A stretch of 49,075 nucleotides of DNA from Acholeplasmatales bacterium (GTDB taxonomy: Bacteria; Bacillota_I; Bacilli_A; Acholeplasmatales; Anaeroplasmataceae). The notes below the pieces were generated by a model. That model made no database searches. It saw nothing but the letters and a program-made list of their open reading frames with translations, and had not been told where the DNA came from. The stretch is taken from NCBI GenBank assembly GCA_017462645.1, contig JAFTQR010000031.1, forward strand, positions 1 through 49,075, in the 5' to 3' direction. The number at the start of each line of letters is the position of its first letter. Within the stretch, counting starts at the first letter, position 1. A program made the translations under genes and the position numbers. This document shows positions 44,812-49,075 of this stretch, piece after piece.

Positions 44812-45692
44812 TTCAATACCCCCTCTTGCATCATTTTTCTTAAGAATATTTCTTTAACTGATAAATCAACATTAGCTAATAGATAATATCCATTTCTAGT
44901 AAGACATTGTGTTCTTACTCTTTCAGTTAAATAATTTAACGCTTCCTTATAAGCATTAATTATATCCTTATTAACATTTTTTCTATAAGATACATTAATA
45001 TTTTCTGAATCAAATAAATGTATCTTTCCACGTGTCTTTGGCTTTAATTCCTCAGACTCTAGAAGCTGTATACAAAATACATTTCTTTTCTTACTAGCTA
45101 AATAATCAATTGCCTCGGCAAAATCATAATCAGTTAGAAAATCAGATATAATAATAGACATTCCATCACCATATCCAACTGTTGAAGGTAAAATAGCCTC
45201 ACTTATTTTAATCTCACCATCAAAATCAATATCATTAAGCTTGTTGATTTGAGTATAATAAGTCTCCTTACCTACCATATTTGTTATTAAATCATAGACC
45301 TTATTATCTTTTATATAGTAAATTGAAACCTTATCCATCTCACAAATAGATAGATAAGCCATTGTTGCAGCAATCTGTAAAGCCCTAATTGCCTTTTGTC
45401 CTTTTCCATAATCCATAGAACGACTAGCATCAATATAAATTCTAGTATGAAGCTGTCTTTCATCTAAATACAGCTTTAAAAATAATTTATCAAATCTAGC
45501 ATAAGCATTCCAATCAATTTTAGAAATATCATCACCTGGCATATAATCTCTATAATCAGCAAATTCACATGAGGAACCAAATGTTTTACTTTGATGATTA
45601 CCACCGAACATACCTGCAATATTATCCTTAACAATTAATTGTAGGGTTTCTACCTGTTGCAACAACTCCTCGTTAATTGCAAACTTTCCCAT
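44808..45692 (-). CDS. DUF58 protein
   Basis: The 294-residue protein shows the DUF58 core FADYRDYMPGDDISKIDWNA (about residues 46-65) followed by LFLKLYLDERQLHTRIYIDA, which overlaps a vWA-like MIDAS (DASRS). DUF58 proteins normally sit next to MoxR ATPases, as here (6 bases apart), and their biochemical role is unclear. A poor ribosome site (GAGATAA) is seen. Confidence 0.9.
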   Translation of the reverse strand: MGKFAINEELLQQVETLQLIVKDNIAGMFGGNHQSKTFGSSCEFADYRDYMPGDDISKIDWNAYARFDKLFLKLYLDERQLHTRIYIDASRSMDYGKGQKAIRALQIAATMAYLSICEMDKVSIYYIKDNKVYDLITNMVGKETYYTQINKLNDIDFDGEIKISEAILPSTVGYGDGMSIIISDFLTDYDFAEAIDYLASKKRNVFCIQLLESEELKPKTRGKIHLFDSENINVSYRKNVNKDIINAYKEALNYLTERVRTQCLTRNGYYLLANVDLSVKEIFLRKMMQEGVLK

Positions 45693-45698
45693 AATAAA

Positions 45699-46679
45699 TT
45701 ATCTCTTAGTTTCCTTAATTAAAAGTCCAATAACATCATCGATAGATAAACGGTCATTAATAGCGTTATAATTTGTTTTAATTCTATGTCTTAAAACTGG
45801 ATATGCTAAGGCATTAATATCATCATATGATACATTATAATTACCATTCATTAATGCTCTAACCTTAGCTGCTGTAATTAATGCTTGTCCAGCACGTGGA
45901 GATGCACCATATTTAATATACTTCTTTGCTGTATCACTAGGATTTGCAATTTCAGGATGTGTATTAGTAACTAAATTCATTGCATAAACTAATACTTCAT
46001 CTAAAACTGGAACAGACTTAGCAATTTCACGCATTTGTAAGATTGTAGGTCCATCAATAACAGCATTAGCAGTTTCATCCATAGTAACTTGAGTCATATT
46101 TACAATACTTGTTAATTCCGTAATACTTGGGAATTCCATAATAAGCTTAAACATGAAACGGTCCATTTGAGCTTCAGGTAATGGATATGTACCATCTTGC
46201 TCAACAGGGTTTTGTGTAGCTAATACAAAGAATGGCTCATCAATCTTATATGTTACATTTGAAACTGTAACCTTATGCTCTTGCATTACCTCTAGCATGG
46301 CAGATTGTGTTTTAGGAGTAGCACGGTTAACTTCATCACCTAAAACTAAGTTAGCAAAGATAGGACCTTTTTGGAATACTTGGTTCATTCTACCATTTTC
46401 GTCCTTTTCAATAATATTTGTACCAGTAACATCAGAAGGCATTAAATCTGGTGTAAACTGAATTCTTGAGAATGGTAAATTTAAAATCTTACTTAAAGAT
46501 CTTACTAAACGTGTTTTACCAACACCTGGAACACCCTCAAGTAATACATTACCACCAGCTATAATAGCTGTAATAACATTATCTACTACATCAATTTGAC
46601 CAACAACGTCCTTACTAATTTCTTCCTTAATTTTATTAATTAATACACTAAATTCTTTAACTTGTTCTATATTATTCAT
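45699..46679 (-). CDS. MoxR-family AAA+ ATPase
   Basis: The 326-residue ATPase has Walker A LEGVPGVGKTRLV (about residues 38-50), Walker B LVLGDEVNRATPKTQSAMLE and the sensor region FVLATQNPVEQDGTYPLPEA, the usual MoxR/RavA-type marks. It acts as a chaperone-like remodeller of vWA partners. The flanking vWA and DUF58 genes are its likely clients. AGGAG precedes the ATG. Confidence 0.95.
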   Translation of the reverse strand: MNNIEQVKEFSVLINKIKEEISKDVVGQIDVVDNVITAIIAGGNVLLEGVPGVGKTRLVRSLSKILNLPFSRIQFTPDLMPSDVTGTNIIEKDENGRMNQVFQKGPIFANLVLGDEVNRATPKTQSAMLEVMQEHKVTVSNVTYKIDEPFFVLATQNPVEQDGTYPLPEAQMDRFMFKLIMEFPSITELTSIVNMTQVTMDETANAVIDGPTILQMREIAKSVPVLDEVLVYAMNLVTNTHPEIANPSDTAKKYIKYGASPRAGQALITAAKVRALMNGNYNVSYDDINALAYPVLRHRIKTNYNAINDRLSIDDVIGLLIKETKR

Positions 46680-46697
46680 TTCTTTTACTCCTAATCA

Positions 46698-48164
46698 TTA
46701 TTCATTATTTTCGGCTGCGCCATATAATTCATTATAATATTTTTCAACTAGCTCACGATACTTTTCATCAATTAAGCCTTCATCAAATTTTGCCATGATG
46801 TTTTTATAATAATCATCGATAACATTTTGATATTTTGTAGATCCCTCTTCAGGATCAAAAACTAATTCATCACTACCCATTAATACATCACCAGTACCCA
46901 TACCACCTTGATTATTATTTGGATTAGTATCAGATTCAGTAGTTTCATCAAAAGTTAAGCTATCATCAGTATTATCAATAACATTATCATCAATAATAGG
47001 ACCTGATTCCTCTTCTATATTAAACAATAATGATAATTCTAATACTAAATAATCATTAACATCTTGAACCTTCTTTTGCTTCATAATTTCTAAAATTATT
47101 TCATCATCATATTCATTAAATACCTCTTGAATAGCTGGATGAACAGATGCTGCATTGTTACATTTTAATAATGCATCACCTAAATTCTTTAAGGCTATAT
47201 ATAAAGGATCATCATTAGAAACCTTATCAGATTCTCTAATTCTAGAAACCATTATAGAATAAAACTTTTGTAAGGCTTCCTCTTGTCCATCAGGATTTTG
47301 AGGGTCATATTGTACCTGTAGCTGACTTCTCATATTATTTAAAATTTCTGTTATTGTATCAATATCAAGACTAACTAAATTTTGTGAGAAACTAACAATA
47401 TTTGCATCAAAAGCATCAGGTCTTATAATGGCTGCAATCTCATTATTTGAATTCTCAATATCTGTAATAATTTCAATTTGAGTAACAGTTACTACTGCAG
47501 CATCATATATAACACTTTGAACTCTATCAGATGCTTCAATATTATCAATTAATAAATTTAATTCAGCAACATAATCAGACTTTAATTCTTCAGCAATCTC
47601 TGATGAATTAACATATTCAATTAGGTTTTGAATTTTGATTATATACCATTCAACATCATCCTCATCATATATAACAGGAGGCTTCTCCTCAATTATATTA
47701 GATTTTGCTGATGCAGGAATAGTAATAGATGTAATACATAATGCAAGAGCAACTATAGGAATAATTAAATGTAGGAAATTAAATTTCATACTAAAGTTTT
47801 TAATACTTAATTTAGATAATCTTTCCTTTGCATCCTCTCTTTGAAGGCTTATAATATCACCATCTTGTCCTTCAAAAGCTATCATTGTTTGAACCTTTTC
47901 ATTCAAATCAAATTGATTATCAATTCTTTTTGCAACATTCATATTTCGAGGCTTTAAAATAAAAAATAAAGCAACAAATGAAACAAATAAAACACCAACA
48001 CCAATTAAGACACTTAATAATATATCAAAGCTAATTATTTCTAATTTATCTAATAAAAATAAAATAGAAAAGCTTAATATTCCAAGCGATAATGATATTA
48101 GGCAGTTTTTAATAATTGATTCAATAAAAACCTTTTTCTTAAATTTAGAAAAATTAGTATCCAT
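46698..48164 (-). CDS. Membrane protein before MoxR, unknown
   Basis: The 488-residue first gene of the operon has hydrophobic segments at about residues 18-70 (two helices) and 128-148, then a long polar extracytoplasmic part (about 150-488) that is acidic and helix-rich, with an Asn/Gly patch (NPNNNQGGMGTGDVL). A similar membrane protein often precedes MoxR-DUF58 genes, which I recall as DUF4175-like; the match is uncertain. AGAGGTGGTG stands before the ATG. It is 18 bases before moxR. Confidence 0.75.
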   Translation of the reverse strand: MDTNFSKFKKKVFIESIIKNCLISLSLGILSFSILFLLDKLEIISFDILLSVLIGVGVLFVSFVALFFILKPRNMNVAKRIDNQFDLNEKVQTMIAFEGQDGDIISLQREDAKERLSKLSIKNFSMKFNFLHLIIPIVALALCITSITIPASAKSNIIEEKPPVIYDEDDVEWYIIKIQNLIEYVNSSEIAEELKSDYVAELNLLIDNIEASDRVQSVIYDAAVVTVTQIEIITDIENSNNEIAAIIRPDAFDANIVSFSQNLVSLDIDTITEILNNMRSQLQVQYDPQNPDGQEEALQKFYSIMVSRIRESDKVSNDDPLYIALKNLGDALLKCNNAASVHPAIQEVFNEYDDEIILEIMKQKKVQDVNDYLVLELSLLFNIEEESGPIIDDNVIDNTDDSLTFDETTESDTNPNNNQGGMGTGDVLMGSDELVFDPEEGSTKYQNVIDDYYKNIMAKFDEGLIDEKYRELVEKYYNELYGAAENNE

Positions 48165-48219
48165 TAAAACACCACCTCTGAATACTTATATAATTTTAAT
48201 TATATAAACAATTTTAAAT

Positions 48220-48249
48220 ATTATATCATATTATGTAATTAAATGTAAA
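48220..48249 (-). promoter_or_regulatory. Promoter of the MoxR/vWA operon
   Basis: TTTACA (48244-48249), an 18-bp spacer and TATAAT (48220-48225) on the minus strand, about 55 bases before the first gene. Confidence 0.6.
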
Positions 48250-48257
48250 CTATATTA

Positions 48258-48286
48258 AATAAAAAATGGCTCAAAAGAGCCATTTA
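48258..48286 (-). terminator. Terminator of the ferredoxin-TlpA fusion gene
   Basis: AAATGGCTC and GAGCCATTT form a 9-bp stem, followed on the minus strand by TTTATTTAAT. Confidence 0.85.
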
Positions 48287-48288
48287 TA

Positions 48289-49075
48289 TCAATTATTGTT
48301 AGCTAAAAGTCTTTCAACCTCTGCTTCTAATTGTTCATATGTTGCAGCATCATATTTTACTAATGAAATAATACCATTTTGATCAACAATAACAGTCATC
48401 GGCCATGTACCTGTTCCACCTAATTCACTATAATATAATGAAGCATTAGAATCAGTATAATCATCAAAAACAAATGTTAATGTATAATCCTTATATTTCT
48501 TATTAATAAAATTCTCTACATAGGCTGGATTAGAAGCATATGATGATCCCTCGTGTACAGCAATTACTGTAACATCCTCAGGATATGCCTTTTGAATTTG
48601 GTCAAAATATGGCAATTCCTTTAAGCATGGTGTACATGAAGTATACCAGAAATTAATAATAGTAATTTTACCATTATTATTTTGGACTGAGAATTCCTCA
48701 TCAGAACCAATAATACCTAGTGATCTATCAACACATGTATCTCCTACCTTATTTCCATAATTAAATCTTTCAGTTTTATTCATTACGTTAGCATAAATTA
48801 ATGTAAACACTAATAATATAACTGCTAATATTGCTGATGTCCATTTAATTATTTTTGATTTAGAAACTTTCTTTTTCTTAGGAGCCTCTACTAATTTAAT
48901 TTCTTCATTAGAAGTATTTATAGCTTCTGCTTCATTTAAATCAACATCTGAAGCAATAACATTATCTATTTCTTCTACTTCCTCTTCCTTAATTAATTTA
49001 CCAAGTGTCTTCCATTCAATGGCATTACAATGACAAACCTTACGACAGTCACCACAATTAATACATTCGTGGTCA
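48289..49075 (-). CDS. Ferredoxin / TM / TlpA-thioredoxin fusion, C-terminal part
   Basis: The frame is open from the right edge (first full codon 49074) to the stop at 48289, 261 residues. It begins DHECINCGDCRKVCHCNAI, a complete 4Fe-4S CxxCxxCxxxC motif, then an acidic linker, a Lys-rich patch, a membrane helix (WTSAILAVILLVFTLIYANV) and a TlpA/ResA-type thioredoxin domain with CxxC in NFWYTSCTPCLKELP and TGTWPMTVIVDQNG (cis-Pro). The N-terminal part lies outside the window and may hold more helices or clusters, as in NapH-type proteins. It would link iron-sulfur electron flow inside to thiol redox outside. Starts near 48810 that drop the helix and cluster are unlikely. Confidence 0.88.
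   Translation of the reverse strand, partial: DHECINCGDCRKVCHCNAIEWKTLGKLIKEEEVEEIDNVIASDVDLNEAEAINTSNEEIKLVEAPKKKKVSKSKIIKWTSAILAVILLVFTLIYANVMNKTERFNYGNKVGDTCVDRSLGIIGSDEEFSVQNNNGKITIINFWYTSCTPCLKELPYFDQIQKAYPEDVTVIAVHEGSSYASNPAYVENFINKKYKDYTLTFVFDDYTDSNASLYYSELGGTGTWPMTVIVDQNGIISLVKYDAATYEQLEAEVERLLANNN

Overview
The window is AT-rich DNA from a low-GC, spore-forming member of the Firmicutes. Evidence: sporulation genes (sigK, spoIVA, a low-molecular-weight D-Ala-D-Ala carboxypeptidase), the Firmicutes gene set yqeG-yqeH-yqeK-rsfS, mutS2, a T-box in front of ileS, an FMN riboswitch in front of ribU, Gram-positive Shine-Dalgarno sites (AGGAGG, AGGTG) and many lipoproteins with short lipoboxes. 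TGA is used as a stop (yqeK, sigK) and Trp is TGG, so the code is standard and this is not a Mycoplasma/Spiroplasma-type code. A gut Bacilli lineage near the Erysipelotrichia or the spore-forming relatives of Mollicutes fits, but the exact taxon is inference.

Most genes lie on the minus strand; read right to left on that strand the layout is as follows. (1) 49075-48289: C-terminal part of a ferredoxin / membrane helix / TlpA-thioredoxin fusion that runs off the right edge. (2) 48164-38862: one operon, membrane protein - MoxR AAA ATPase - DUF58 - BatA-like vWA protein - second vWA membrane protein - lipoprotein. The second vWA gene is split by one in-frame TAA. (3) 38630-35549: two more lipoproteins, one with a Thr/Pro linker. 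(4) 35449-30480: spoIVA, an M3-like metallopeptidase lipoprotein, two small membrane proteins, and sigK (plus strand). (5) 30418-25370: yqeG-yqeH-yqeK-rsfS, a toroid-like protein, gpmI. (6) 25281-23706: an array of lipocalin-like lipoproteins whose middle member is a decayed pseudogene. (7) 23671-22313: FMN riboswitch, ribU and a flavin-type pyridoxamine oxidase-like protein (plus strand). (8) 22240-17270: eno with a possible operator and cre site, YcxB-like protein, GNAT acetyltransferase, D-Ala-D-Ala carboxypeptidase, purC. (9) 17085-8966: ridA, a heterodimeric ABC exporter, T-box-ileS and a protein I do not recognise. (10) 8868-6925: damaged deoC, deoD, a short ssb. (11) 6933-3581: a secreted Asn-rich protein plus lipoprotein pair bounded by a 69-bp direct repeat, apparently inserted between ssb and thyA. 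(12) 3569-680: thyA-dfrA-plsC-two small membrane proteins. (13) 637-1: the N-terminal part of mutS2.

Three things stand out: the repeat-bounded cassette between ssb and thyA, whose lipoprotein shares its last codons with ssb; the nonsense codon that splits a vWA protein in an otherwise intact MoxR operon; and two decayed genes (deoC, lipocalin-like lipoprotein). The right-edge ferredoxin-thioredoxin fusion and a near-consensus promoter with a 16-bp palindrome in its spacer are also worth following. No tRNA, rRNA, CRISPR array or transposase gene was seen.
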